DNA of 64,000 nucleotides from Solanum dulcamara. Its lineage: Eukaryota; Streptophyta; Magnoliopsida; Solanales; Solanaceae. The notes under the pieces are model-generated. The model was not told the DNA's origin and searched no databases. It saw only the letters and a program-made list of their open reading frames with translations. A program made the translations under genes and the position numbers. The stretch's first letter is position 1, and every line of letters starts with the position of its first letter. The stretch covers positions 66,070,921-66,134,920 of the forward strand of contig NC_077246.1 in assembly GCF_947179165.1 (NCBI RefSeq). Direction: 5' to 3'. Positions 45,216-57,237 of the stretch are shown here, one piece after another.

Positions 45216-46130
45216 GAGTAGAGAATGCATGATATATTTCATGCAATAAATCTTACGAGGAGACTGATCCTATCTCTTCCACATAAAAGTATGACAATAT
45301 TTTTTCTACCTTTTACCCTTCTATCAATATTCTCAGTCTCCATACTTTCCCGTATAACTGGAGTTATGTCAAGTAAGTTGAAGATGTGTCAACTCTTATC
45401 TGATTACCTCCACCTAGTTCTTCTTCCTAGTTGAAGCTCTAGTAATTAGTAGGTAGCAAGCATGTTTGTTTTGGCTCCCGAGCGGCCTATCTCTACGTCT
45501 TCTAAAACCTTCTATAGTCAGCCTCTCACACCTAAGCCTGATAAATGGGTCGGTTGGGAGACCAGACCGGATACCGGTCCAACACAACAAAAATTTGGGC
45601 CGGTCCGCTCTATTTTTGGCCTTGGACCGGTAAGACCGGCCCGATAAGGGACTGGTACCTGCTCACCGGTCCATCGGTCCAGGACAGGCCTGGTAACGTA
45701 AAAAAAATTTTTAGAAATATTTTTGGGCCAGATTTTCAAAAAGAGTCATTCAGCCCAATACCTATATAACCATTGGCCCAACAGCCAAATCTGAAAATAT
45801 GCCTATTTTTAAAAAAAAACAAAAAAAAATCTATAAATACATACAACATTTAATCACTTTTTCCCACCAAGAATCATCTAATTCTCTCTCAATTTCTCAA
45901 TTCTCTTTTAAAGTGATATCAATCTTTTATTATTTTTTGCAATTAACAACATCAAGTGGAAGTTTTCAACTTTCAAGTGTTCAACATTTCATCAATTTTT
46001 ACGATTTTTTGTTTGATTCCGGCAATTTGGTATAATTATTTATTCTCTTGCTTTTATTTAGTAAATTAATTCAAGTATATTTAAACATTTAATTTTTGTG
46101 TTTATAATTTTTATTAGTTTAATTTGCATA

Positions 46131-48523
46131 ATGGATAGATTAAAAAATATAGGTAAAAGTGTTAAAAATTTGTGTCCCGACGGAGGTAGTGGTAGTAAGA
46201 AAAGAAGTGTTTCCGATAGAGGCAGTACAAGTAGAAATTATTCTCGTATGCCCGAAGCACCATTTAGTAAATTTGGAAAAATAGGTATAGGCGCACATGA
46301 TATGAATGAAAATGAATATAAAAAAACTTACGGTATAGAAGACCAAATGAATTTGAAGTAGAAATAGAACAAGATGATAATGATGATATGGATGTTACAC
46401 CAACTAGTCCTAATATAGATTTAGGTAATGCTCAATCTAGAACTGTTAATCTTCCTCCACGACCTGTAAAAGAAGGAAAAAAATAGTTTAGTATGACATT
46501 ATTTTGAATGCATAGCCGGAACAACTAAAGTTCAATGTAAAGAATGTCAAAAAAAATTTGAGCATAAGACCAAGGGTAATAGAGGTTAAACAGGTCAATT
46601 GACTAGACATCTAGGCAATGAGCATCCTGATTGGAAAGAACGAATAGGGGGTGCTACTAGGCCAGTGCAAGGTAGAATAAACCCACACACCGGAAAATTA
46701 ATGGAGATGTATACTAAAATGAGGGACCGTGAAGAGATAGAGAAAATAATAGTTGTGGGTTGTCTACCTTTTTCATTTGCTTCTTCTGATGCTTTTATTC
46801 ATTATATACAATCAATTTATAATCCATGTTTAACAGTATTCCTAGAAGTACTTTTAGATCAGATATTTTTAGACTTCATGGACAATATGCATATTATTTA
46901 TGTTAGTTATTAACAAATCTTTCATGTAAAGTTTCAATTAATTCTGATCTTGGTCGTGCTATAAATAAAAATGATTATTTAACTGTTACTTTTCATTGGA
47001 TAGATAGTAATTTTATTATGCAAAAATATATTTTAGCATTTCAATATGATGAAGACCGAAGGCATAATGCACAATTTATTTCTGATTCTATATCAATGGT
47101 TGCGAAATATTATGGTCTTAAACACAAAGTTTTATGTATTTCTTTTGATAATGCGTCTAACAACATCGCTGCTATTAATTCTTTGAAAACTGAGCTTTCC
47201 CCCCTTTTAAATGATATTTTTCATATTAGATGTTTTTGTCATATATATAATTTAATTGTAAAAGATGAACTTTATTTTTTTGAGCCAACAATTGAAAAAA
47301 TTAGACATGCAGTTGGTTTTATTCAAGGAAATAATAGAAAAGCTAAACTTAAAGAATTTAAAAGAAAATGCGAGAAAAATAATCTTAGACCTAGATTAAT
47401 GTCCGAAGAAATTGAGACTAGGTGGAATTCGACTTATAATTTTTTAAAGACTTGTAATATTTATAAAACCCTTATAACTACAAATTTTAATCAATATGCA
47501 TAAAAGTTTCCCGAAGTCATGTTGGAAGAATCTAATTGGACTAAAATTAATGATGTTGTGTTTTTAGAAAAAAATTATTTGGCTACTCTTGAATTTTCGA
47601 TGCTTATTATCCTACTGTTTCTAACATTTTAACTTATTTAATCGTAATTTCTATATTGCTTATGGAATATAAAAAGAAAGTTGATTACAAAAATGCGGTT
47701 GCTGAAATGATAGAAAAATTTAAAAAATATTTTTTCCTATTCCTCCTATTTATTTAATTGGTGTTATGTTAAATTCGTATATGAAATTTAATACTATGTC
47801 TAAACCTGTTCGCCATATATATACTTCTATAGAAATTGAAAAAGATGAAGATCCTAGTATGGTTAAGGCGATGAGTGATACAAATGATTATATTCAAATA
47901 TTATATAATTGTTATATCGATTTACTTGATAATGCTACCCCTAATATACTGTTCATCTATCTCTTCCTTTTGACAAGCCATCATTTTTTAAAAGATAGGC
48001 ACGTGGTATAACTGCCCATGGTTTTTCTAATTTATCTATCTGGAATAGAATAACATCACAACGGAGCATAAATCGGGATAAGCTTAATTATTATTTGAGA
48101 CAGACTCCAGAGATCTATGATGAAAATAGTGTCACTACATTGGAATGGTGGAAGAACAATCAAAAATAATATCTAGTATTATCAACCATCGCTAGGGACG
48201 TTGTAAATGTTCCAATATCAACTGTTACATCAGAGAGCGCATTTAGTCAAGAAAGGCAGCAGATCGGAGACAATCAACACTCTTTGGGGAGCAATGTCAT
48301 GAATGTTTTAGTTTGTTTCAGAGATTGGATTAGATCATAGAGTAAGAATAAAGAAAGAGCAAAAGATACGGAAGAAGAGGAAGAACTTGAAGAAATAATG
48401 TCAATTGGAGATCCTTCGACACAAGCTAGTCCAAATCACGGATTTGTTGATTTTGAAAATTATGAGTCAATTTCTATTAATGTTAATACAGATGAATTGG
48501 AGAAAATTATTCAAAATATGTAG
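46131..48523 (+). pseudogene. hAT transposase, RICESLEEPER/BED-finger type, broken
   Basis: A transposase cuts and pastes its own element after binding the ends. Here the reading runs from ATG 46131 (MDRLKNIGKSVKNLCPDG) through several frames. A BED zinc finger lies at about 46530-46635, with VQCKECQKKFEH and LTRHLGNEHPDW supplying the C-x2-C and H-x4-H ligands. The catalytic-core region at 47018-47503 has VLCISFDNASNNIAAI, the hAT insertion-domain CFCHIYNLIVKDE, and EIETRWNSTYNFL. The C-terminal dimerisation region at about 48145-48350 reads LEWWKNNQ, VLSTIARDVVNVPIS and TVTSESAFS. It ends at TAG 48521. At least eight stops or frame changes are seen, so no working protein is expected. Confidence 0.9.
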
Positions 48524-48721
48524 AAGTTACAATTTATTATATACAACTAATTATAAGTTTGTAACTTGTATGTTTTGAATTTTATCAATATATTAATAAA
48601 GTTAAATTTTTCCCTACAAATTTTTGTGTGATTCAATTAAATAATTATTTTTACTTTACACAGTCATCTAAAGAAAATTAAATATGTAGTCACTATAAGA
48701 TTTCAATACTTGAAAAAATAT

Positions 48722-49640
48722 TATTATAATAAATAGTATATTATAAGTATATTTGTTATACATTGTAAGTATATATAATATATAATGTAAGTAATAGATA
48801 GTATATTGTGAGTATGCTAAGTATATATTGTAAGTATATATAATATATAATATAAGTAATAGATAGCATAGTGTGAGTATATTAGATATACATTGTAAGT
48901 ATATATAATGTAAGTATATCACTATAATAGATAGTATAATATTAGTATACATGATATACATAGTACGTATATATAGTATAATGTAAGTATATAATTATAA
49001 TAAATAGTATATTGTGAGTATATAGTGAGTACATTATTAAAATAGATAGTATGTTGTGAGTATATTAGATATACATTGTAGGTATATATAATATATAACA
49101 TAAGTATATAAATATAATAGATAGTATATTGTGAGTATATTAGATATAAATTGTAGGTATATATAATATATAACATAAATATATCATTATAATAGATAGT
49201 ATATTGTTAGTATATGAGATATACATTGTAAGTATATATAATATAAGTATATCACTATAATAGATAGTATAATGTTAGTATACTTGATATATATAATACA
49301 TATATATAGTATAATGTAAGTATATAATTATAATAGATAGTATATAGTGAGTATATAGTGAGTATATTATTATAATAGATAGTATATTGTGAGTATATTA
49401 GATATACATTTTAGGTATATATATAAAATATATATAACTAAGTATATCACCATAATAGATAGTATATTATGAGTATATTTGGTATACTTTTTAAGTATAT
49501 ATATAATATATAATTAATTATATCACTATAATATATAGTCTAATGTTACTATATTAGATACAGATTATAAGTATATACAAAATATATAATTAAGTATATC
49601 ACTATAATAGATAGTATATTGTGAGTATATAAATTGTTAT
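48722..49640. repeat. AT-rich minisatellite inside the hAT element
   Basis: Many imperfect copies of a unit containing ATAATAGATAGTATATTGTG, AGTATATTAGATATACATTG, TAAGTATATATAATATATAA. The period alternates between about 75 and 90 bp. It lies between the transposase stop and the right terminus. Confidence 0.85.
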
Positions 49641-50724
49641 AATTACTTCTAAATTAAATAGCTAATGATACACTATGTTGATGATTGACTCAAATTTTCG
49701 AATACAATAAACACCGCAAAAAAAATAATCAAGCCCAACGGGCTCGGCCCGACCCATTAAGCCCGACCACTATACCCTTAATGGGTCATAGGCCATGTTT
49801 TTAACATTGTTTCCATTGTAGAGACCTGACCGGATCGGCCCAGTAAGGGTATTGGTCTGACTTGGCCCGGCCCACTTAACACCCTTACTCACACCTCTTC
49901 ACTGGTGCATTCACAAACCTCTTCGTTATATACACGGATCATCTCAGTCTCCCTTTCACTATATTTTCCACCACAAATTTACTAGCACCTTGTCCTGTAT
50001 AACCTCGTTTCTAATCTTATTTCTCCTAGTATGACTACACATTCATATGAGCATCCTTATCTCCGCGTCCTTCATATTCTTAATGTGTGCGTTCTTGGCT
50101 TACCAATAATTTGCCTCATACAATAAAGTAGGCCTAACCATCATTCTATAAAGCTTTGGCGACAAATTCTTATCACATAGTACCTTGGAGGTGAGCCTCC
50201 ATTCCGCTCACCCTGCTCCAATATGATGTATGTGCTCATCGTCATCTTTTCATTTTCTTAATTAGATTATAGAACCAAGATACTTGAAACTTTCTTTCAT
50301 GGGTATGACTCGTTTATCGATCTTCACTTTCACCTCTATTCCATGCTTTAAATCACTAAACTTGTACTCCCAGTAATTGTGTTGGTCCAGCTTAATATGA
50401 ACCTTTAGATTATAAAGTGTGTCTTCAAACTTTCGGCTTATCATTAACTGTACCGCTCAACTCATCGATCAATATTATATTATTTGTAAATAACACATAC
50501 CACGACACCTTTCCTTGAATATGTTGCATTAATTTGTCTATCGCTAAGACAAATAGGAATTGGCTTAGCGTTGATCCCTGGACTAATCCTATTATGACCG
50601 AAGTATAGAATTTAATTCTAGACCCATAGAAACCACTGCGAGTAAAGATATTGCTAACCACTAAACCCCTAGATAACCAACTCAAATAAGTATAACAAAT
50701 AACTCCTATAAAGCCACAAAGCAT

Positions 50725-51059
50725 GTTTAAATACCCGAGAATTTTTTTATCTTTTATTTATTGTTCTTTTTTATATAATAAAAAAAGTTGTTCACTTTAT
50801 TTATTTATTTAATTGATATACTATAGATTTATTGAATAAACTACACATTAATACTTATTTTCTCTATTTTCTTCTTTTTTAATCCTTTTCTAATTCACTT
50901 TTTCTCCATAATCGAATTTTACACACTTTTTTTATTTCTTCTTTTAATCCTTTTTTTTCTTTCTATATCATTAGAAAAAGATAACTCATATAGTAAATTT
51001 TTTTATTTATTTTTATTTTCTTTATCCAGAAAACAACGTATTCTAGCATATCATTTATC
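50725..51059. other. AT-rich stretch without recognised features
   Basis: T-rich runs only. Confidence 0.4.
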
Positions 51060-51540
51060 AAAATAATATATCAATTGTGAAGTATATTGTTGCAGTATGC
51101 TATGATACTCACATGGTATATATCATATATTAACATTATATTATAGAGGACCGGTTCATTCACTCAAATGAAAACACTCCCTAGTCCTCTATGATATGCA
51201 AATAGTATGTCACAATTGAAAGAGTATCATACAGAATCAATTAAATCCTTTAAGAACTCAATCCTCAATAATTTCGACATGGTATAAATCATATACTCGC
51301 TCATAGGACAGAATGATTGTATACATGATATATCATATACTGATAAGATATCATAGATAACTAATTTAATTTTTAAAAAAAGAGTTCAGTCCTCTATCAT
51401 ATTCACATGATATGAATCACATACAAATAGGGTATCACAAAGAGCTGGTTCATTCTTTAAATTTTTTTGTAGACTTTTATGATATCTATATGGTATAAAT
51501 CATAAGCTAATATGATATCATATATGACTAACTCATTCTA
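51060..51540. repeat. Degenerate tandem repeat
   Basis: The motif CATGGTATAAATCATATACT with variants occurs near 51114, 51279, 51330, 51410 and 51492. It is often followed by GATATCATA and then GGTTCATTC, suggesting a decayed unit of about 80-90 bp. Confidence 0.55.
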
Positions 51541-51599
51541 TTACATCCGATAAAATTACCAAAATACCCCTAGACAAAAGAACACTCGCACAACGCACC

Positions 51600-53664
51600 A
51601 TTCTTAACTTTTTCGATTAATCCAAGGCCGGAATATCGATCAGGGGGAAAGTCATGTGGGAAAGTGGTCTTGATTGAAGTTTAGGCCAACCGTATCAAAA
51701 AATAATTTCTTGGGGCAAAATTTACAATTTCAGAAATGTGCGGATCAGGTCCGCGTCGCGGGCCTGCCCTAGCATAGTTCATTTTATCCCTTATACATAA
51801 AACATATTCGTTAAATGCGATTTACCTCTTTCTTCATAAATTATGTGTAAATTTTTTATAAGTTTTTAGTTTCAGTGAGGGGCGTTCTGATATTTTTTCT
51901 ACCCCTCCTATACTTAACCCTTGACTAATATAAGTTGTTTTTGACCTAATTAGGATTTCTAAACATTCCTAAGTCCCTTTTTACGCATTATAACTAGAGA
52001 CATAGGGCTAAAGAGAGGAGAAAAGGCTAGGGTTCCAAGAGCATTCGTCGAGTTCTTTAAAGTTCTTCAAGAATCTATTTCTTTCAGGTATGTAAGGCTA
52101 ACAAAACTTTGGACTAGGTTCCTCCGCATGCCCTTTCAAATTTATTGATTCGAGTTGAGTTGAGTTGGAGTTTTCAAGTTCCTTAGATTGAATTCTTGAG
52201 TCATCTATTGTCTTATTGAGTTTCTTGTACTTATTTAAATACGTTTTGATGTTGTTCATGGGTTGAGTATTTAATTTGGATGCATGTTCATGTCTTTATT
52301 CACATGAACCCTGATTGATGATTATATTTGATTTTGAGCATTGATTTTACAATAGTTTGAGTTTTCACATGAGTTGAGTCTGAGGAGTCTTTGAAAGTTT
52401 TCATTATTTTGAACATGAATATTTTGAGTATAAATGATGATTTTGAGACAGAGTCTTAGTAAGTTGTGATTGATTTCGAAAATATATTTTTATGAAAGAA
52501 CTTGATGATTTGAGCATGAGCCGTGCCCGAGTTGAATTGAAAGAGTCTTTAAGATTATAACTGTTTTGATCCAGATTTTACTATACATTATTTTGAGTCG
52601 AGATTGCATGTCTTAAAGAGATTTAAAAAGAGTTGTGTATTTAATCTAAATGAGTGGATTTAATTGAATTAATTTGAAAGAGCATAATGATTGAGATGAG
52701 ATTGAGTTTTGATGAGAGTCCAATGAGACTAGTCAAAAGTATTGACTAAACTGATTGGTTGAAGTTGCAAAAGCATATTGAGTTATGGGAGTAGTATTGA
52801 ACACCGAATTGAGTGAGAGTAAAACTCAATAACTACATAGATAATGTAGGAGAAAATTGAATTGTCAAAAGTTAGATGTTTCCCTTTTTATTGTCCTGAC
52901 AAGATAGGACTTGATTGATTGTGGATCCAAGATTGGTAGATTCTTCCTTTACCTTGGCAAATATTGGAAGGATACAGCAATGATGTCGTTTCGTTGTACA
53001 ACACCTACTTATAGGTGGTGGTATTGTTGTCGGTTATGAGAGACTCTCAAATTGTGCATGAAAGTATATAACATATTTTGAACAAGTTACATATTAAGGA
53101 GTCCTTCTTAAAGCATTATTATATTTTATACTTACATATCATATTGAGTTGGGTGAGTTTCATTCTATCTTGAGTACCTTTGATGTATTGTTGTTTCATT
53201 CTACTATATTACATACTCATATATTCCACGTACTGACATCTATTTGGCCTTGGATCAATTTTTGATAAAAGAATATGTATTAGAGTTCATCAATGGACGC
53301 TTTGTTGAAGATCTATTTCTTTCTTGATAGTGGTGAGACCTCCTTGCTTTCGAAGGAATCATATTTTTTTTTTTCTTTCTATATCTTATGAGTAGTTCTT
53401 TTGATGTAGTCATAAACCTGTCATTGTCACCATCTAGATAGTAGATATAGAAGCTTCATAGACTAGATAGTGATGGATTTGTTTTGATATCTTTAACTCT
53501 TGATTAGTTTTCTTTCAAACTATGTTTCTGATTAGAATGATTGAGATTGTTAATTAAGTTAGCCCACTAAAATTTGTTTTTCTCTTAAACTAAGTGTTCT
53601 GCTGAATAAGTAAATGTGTGATCAAGACAAGTGGTTCACTTAAGAGCCAACAATGGCTTCTAAA
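51600..53664 (+). mobile_element. Gypsy LTR fragment, inverse copy of the 41497-43918 family
   Basis: GGCTAGGGTTCCAAGAGCAT, TCGTCGAGTTCTTTAAAGTT, CAGGTATGTAAGGCTAACAA and later TTGGCAAATATTGGAAGG are complements of matching phrases in the solo LTR at 41497-43918, in the expected order. The right end stops at ACAATGGCTTCTAAA, short of the family terminus, where a different LTR begins. The left limit is approximate. Confidence 0.65.
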
Positions 53665-54221
53665 TGTCATGATCCTGACCCAACGTGACTGGCACCCATA
53701 CTAATCCTCTAGTGGGAGAACTATTAATAGAACCCAACTATCACATAATTCGAGATACAAGAAATGTAAAGATACAACATTAGCTTAATTTAAGTAAAAT
53801 AAGGCTGAGTTCCTATAAACTCAGTAAAGTTCAGTCAACAACTCAAAACATGATGAGATACCTAGGAACTGAAAGTCAATCGTATAAAAACTCTAAACAA
53901 GTCATCAAGTCTAGGAAAAAGGGAATGCAATCCCAAATAAAGCCATTAAGAGTAAACCAGTGTTAGACATCTAAGTCCCGTAAGAAGGACTAGAAGTAAA
54001 GAGAGTACACGAAAGGATGAAAGAACAACTCACCCTTGAACTCGAACAATTGTCACTCCTCTAAGAGAGGTCTCTCCACAGTCGGTTGAATATTCCCTGT
54101 AGTCAACCAAGACAGAGAAAGTGTAGTATCGGTATACAAAATCAATAGTGTACTGGTAGGATCATGCTGCTAGCCAGTAAGTAGATCATACACAACTAAA
54201 CTCAACATAGTAAGCACATAT
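53665..54221 (-). mobile_element. Gypsy LTR fragment, same family as the solo LTR at 28027-30087
   Basis: Starts TGTCATGATCCTGACCCAAC, then GGCACCCATACTAATCC and GTGGGAGAACTATTA. This parallels the complement of the solo LTR end (TGTCATGATCC ... ACACCCACACTTAACCTCC ... GTGGGAGAACCAACG). Truncated at 54221. Confidence 0.65.
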
Positions 54222-54366
54222 TGGCACGCCCTATGAGGGTACCCTAGATGTGACCGGCATTCTAAGACCATTACTGGTCTCCAAGTGAACCACTTGGTCC
54301 AATCACACATCCGAAATCTCAGCGAAAGGTTTAACATAACATAAATGACAAATAATACAAGTGGGC
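54222..54366 (-). mobile_element. Gypsy LTR end fragment (family of 41497-43918 and 57238-59677)
   Basis: GCACGCCCTATGAGGGTACC, CTAGATGTGACCGGCATTC and GAACCACTTGGTCCAATCAC match the first 150 bases of the two related LTRs. It is cut at 54367 by the next LTR. Confidence 0.7.
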
Positions 54367-56480
54367 TGTCACGACCCAAATTAGGTCCAAGCCACGACAA
54401 CATGATCGGGATATGAGGGACCCCAACCATAAGCCATCTTAGCATATATCGCATACATAAGGTAAAGAACATGATAAAGATAAGCGGAAGTAATCATCAC
54501 AAGGGAATGGGACTAAGGAAGATCAACTCTATAAACGTCCAATCGAACTACACCATAATATCGTCTAAGCATGCCTCTAGTCAAAACCATAGAAACATGA
54601 ATAAAAGTCATGTCCTCGATAGAATGAGGACTTACCAACTTCTCGAGAATCTAGGGCAAACTCTAGCCACGAATAGGATGATCGCGAGTGTCGCCCGTTC
54701 CTACATTATGAGACAATATAGGCAAAATATGCGTTAGTATATTTGAATGTACTAAGTATATAAGGTATGCATGAACAAGTAAAAGAATGTAATCAATATG
54801 CCATAAGATGTATGACCAATCATAATGAACATGAGTAAAGCTTAAAAGTAATTCAAAACATAAGAAACTCTTGGTCAATGCATATCATCAAACTTTATCA
54901 TAAACTCATAACTTAACTCCAACTTGTGTGAGATAGGACCATTAAGAACTAAGATCATGCGAAGTATTACATAAAATATGATGACTCCTGTATCGAGACA
55001 GGCCGATGACTCTTGCATCGAAATAGGGGAGACTACCTTGCTAGGGCATACTCCAAAAATAACTATTCAACTAGGGTATGTGGATCCACTAGCTAGGCCA
55101 TGAAGGCAACCTACGTGGACAACGTAGTTTGAGACTTTAGGTTGATACTAGGATTCGCTTGTGTAACTAACTGTGTTATCGGACCAAACCCCACCTAGAA
55201 GCCCTCTCGGTTCTTAGTTAATATCCCAACAGAAACTCATAAACATGATCATAACATAGTAGAGAAAGATAGTAACTGCCTACAATCCACCTTTAAAACA
55301 TATTAGGAATATTTCATCTACTTGGTGATTCATAAGAATCCATAACTTTAGTGAGAATTGTCCTTATCACCATCTTTAAACATCTTTTGATCTTAATTCT
55401 GATCATCATCATAACTTTAACTTTAAAATCTCATATAAAACTTTCATTGAAAATCATTTAACTCATGATCAAATCATAAACTCATCTTAACTTCATAATC
55501 ATAGCTCAAAAATATAGCTTTATGCATGGTCATCTATAATTCAACTTGAAATCATGCAATTCATATGAGAACATGCATATAAAGATCATTGATAATATTT
55601 AAAAATGAAATCAAACTAGCCCAATGCAATTCATCAAAACTAGGGTTTATAATCAATTGAAAATTGAATGAAAACTTAAGGAATCTTTGGGGCTTCATAT
55701 GTGAAAAAATCCCATGAATCAATTCCCACATACCTTGCTAGAATTCACTAAGAATTGAAGAAGAAACCTTGTAGAAATCTAGAAACTCTAGCTTTAGCTT
55801 AAAGATAAAACCTTGAGAGACTTTGTTCTTGCCTTATAAAATTCTAGGAGAATGAATTGAATACTTATAGACTTTGAACTTGGCCATAAAAGTGTCTAGG
55901 TTCATTGAACCAAACTTTGGAAAGGACACAATTACCCCTCATTAAATCTCAAATTTTGAACCTACGAACCATCTCCTACGGGTCGTTGAAGGAATGACGA
56001 GTCGTCTAAATGAATCATCCTGTAGGTCTGATAAAAGTACCAAAAATTGAGTCTCTGAAGTTTTGGAACAACTCTACTTTACAACCCATCATAAAGGAAA
56101 TAATCCTTTCTTTGGGCTCGTCCTATAGGTCCCAAAAACTTGCAAATTAGAGGGTCTCTGAAGTTTTGTCACGAGTTGTTGTTACGACTCGTACTGGCAA
56201 GCCGTAGACTTGGCCTTAAGGGATCTTTGAATAAGGCCCTTGAGGTATGGTTTACGAGAGGTTTCTACGACCCGTCAAAATGATGACGACTCATCCTATT
56301 GAGTCGTAGAACCTTTTCTGAGGGCAACATCTCATTTTGCTCAAGGGCTCACTCTACGACTCAACTTTACGATCCGTAGAAATATCTACGAGCCGTAGAG
56401 TGACTCATTCACATGGGTCATTTCAATCATTTTGGTAGTTTTCTCCTTGGTTTCAACTTTCTAACTTTCGGGGTCTTATA
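54367..56480 (-). mobile_element. 3' LTR of gypsy element A, 2.11 kb
   Basis: TGTCACGACCCAAATTAGG at the left end; GGGGTCTTATA at the right (the terminal CA has changed to TA). Immediately right, the minus strand reads CAAGGGGGAGACAT, the polypurine tract. A block of ACGAGTCGT / TACGACCCGTC / CTACGAGCCGTAG palindromes spans about 55980-56400, near the LTR 5' end in the element's orientation. Confidence 0.85.
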
Positions 56481-56733
56481 ATGTCTCCCCCTTGAAAATA
56501 TTCATACTCGAATGAGATTAACTTATTATAGGGAGGGGACACAAAAAAAAGTACTAGCAACCCAACATGAACATGATGATATCTTAAAATGCATGGAACA
56601 TGAAAACTTCAACTTAACATAAAATCATGACTTTAAAATCAACTCTTTCATGAACATGCATGCATATGAATGGCATAGGATAAACTGAATACATAATAGT
56701 TCAATTTATCTTGAATAAGAACAACTTACTACT

Positions 56734-57237
56734 TTAGGCTTGAGTAGAGGGAAAGAGGCACGAGTATCGTTTCATCATTTCCGCCTCCGCCTCCCAAGTA
56801 ACACTTTCTACTTGTTGATTTCTCCATAACACTTTGACGGACACAACTTCTTTGTTTCTTAACTTCTTAACTTGACGGTCTAAGATTTTCACCGGAACTT
56901 CCTCATAAGTCAAATTCTCCTCTACACTTACATCTTTCAAGGGCACAATGGATTTTGGATCACCCACGAACTTCCTCAGCATAGACAAATGAAACACCGG
57001 GTGAACCATAGCTAACTCGAATGGAAAATCTAACTCATAAGCCACTTTACCAACACATATCAATATCTTGTAAGGTCCAATGTATCTAGAACTCAATTTC
57101 CCTTTCTTTCCAAAATGCATTACACCCTTCAAATAGAACCAATCATTCACTTCAAATTTAAGCACTTTTTTCCTAACATCTAAATAGGACTTTTGATAAC
57201 TTTGAGCCATCTTCTGCCTCTGCCTTATGAGTCTTAC
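56734..57237 (-). pseudogene. Integrase C-terminus and chromodomain of gypsy element A
   Basis: An open minus-strand segment encodes KMAQSYQKSYLDVRKK, KFEVNDWFYLKGVMHFGKKG, LSSRYIGPYKIL, VAYELDFPFELAMVHPVFH, then VSVKVLWRNQQVESVTWEAE, the end of a chromovirus integrase with its C-terminal chromodomain (residues WRN...WE). It is open to the end of the protein but cut on its upstream side at 57237 by the LTR of element B. The rest of pol must lie beyond element B, outside the window. Confidence 0.88.

Larger units (their letters stand above)
45533..49887 (+). mobile_element. hAT DNA transposon, 4.36 kb, degenerate
   Basis: Flanked by a perfect 8-bp duplication CTCACACC (45525-45532 and 49888-49895). 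Terminal inverted repeats TAAGCCTGATAAATGGGTCG and the complement of the right end, TAAGGGTGTTAAGTGGGCCG, agree at about 15 of 20 positions. It encodes a decayed BED-finger/hAT transposase (46131-48523). The subterminal regions are rich in ACCGGTCC / GGACCGG / GGCCCGGCCC motifs. A minisatellite occupies 48722-49640. It is inserted in a LINE. Confidence 0.93.
45473..50724 (-). pseudogene. RTE-type LINE remnant, interrupted by a hAT element
   Basis: The upstream part (49896-50724, minus strand) reads QGSTLSQFLFVLAIDKLMQH, then LFTNNIILIDE in place of the FADD catalytic box, then KRVIPMKESFKYLGSII. The downstream part (45473-45532) reads RCERLTIEGFRRRRDRP-like, the same C-terminus as at 24168-24416. 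The two join when the hAT and one copy of its duplication are removed. Frameshifts, stops and loss of both catalytic Asp residues show it was dead or has since decayed. Confidence 0.8.

Noticed and set aside
45518..45769. Frames rich in Gly, Pro and Arg at the left end of the hAT
   Set aside because: They translate the CCGG-rich subterminal repeats on both strands and precede the transposase start.
48668..49176. Tyr/Ile/Leu-rich minus-strand frames
   Set aside because: Products of the AT-rich minisatellite, repetitive and without start context.
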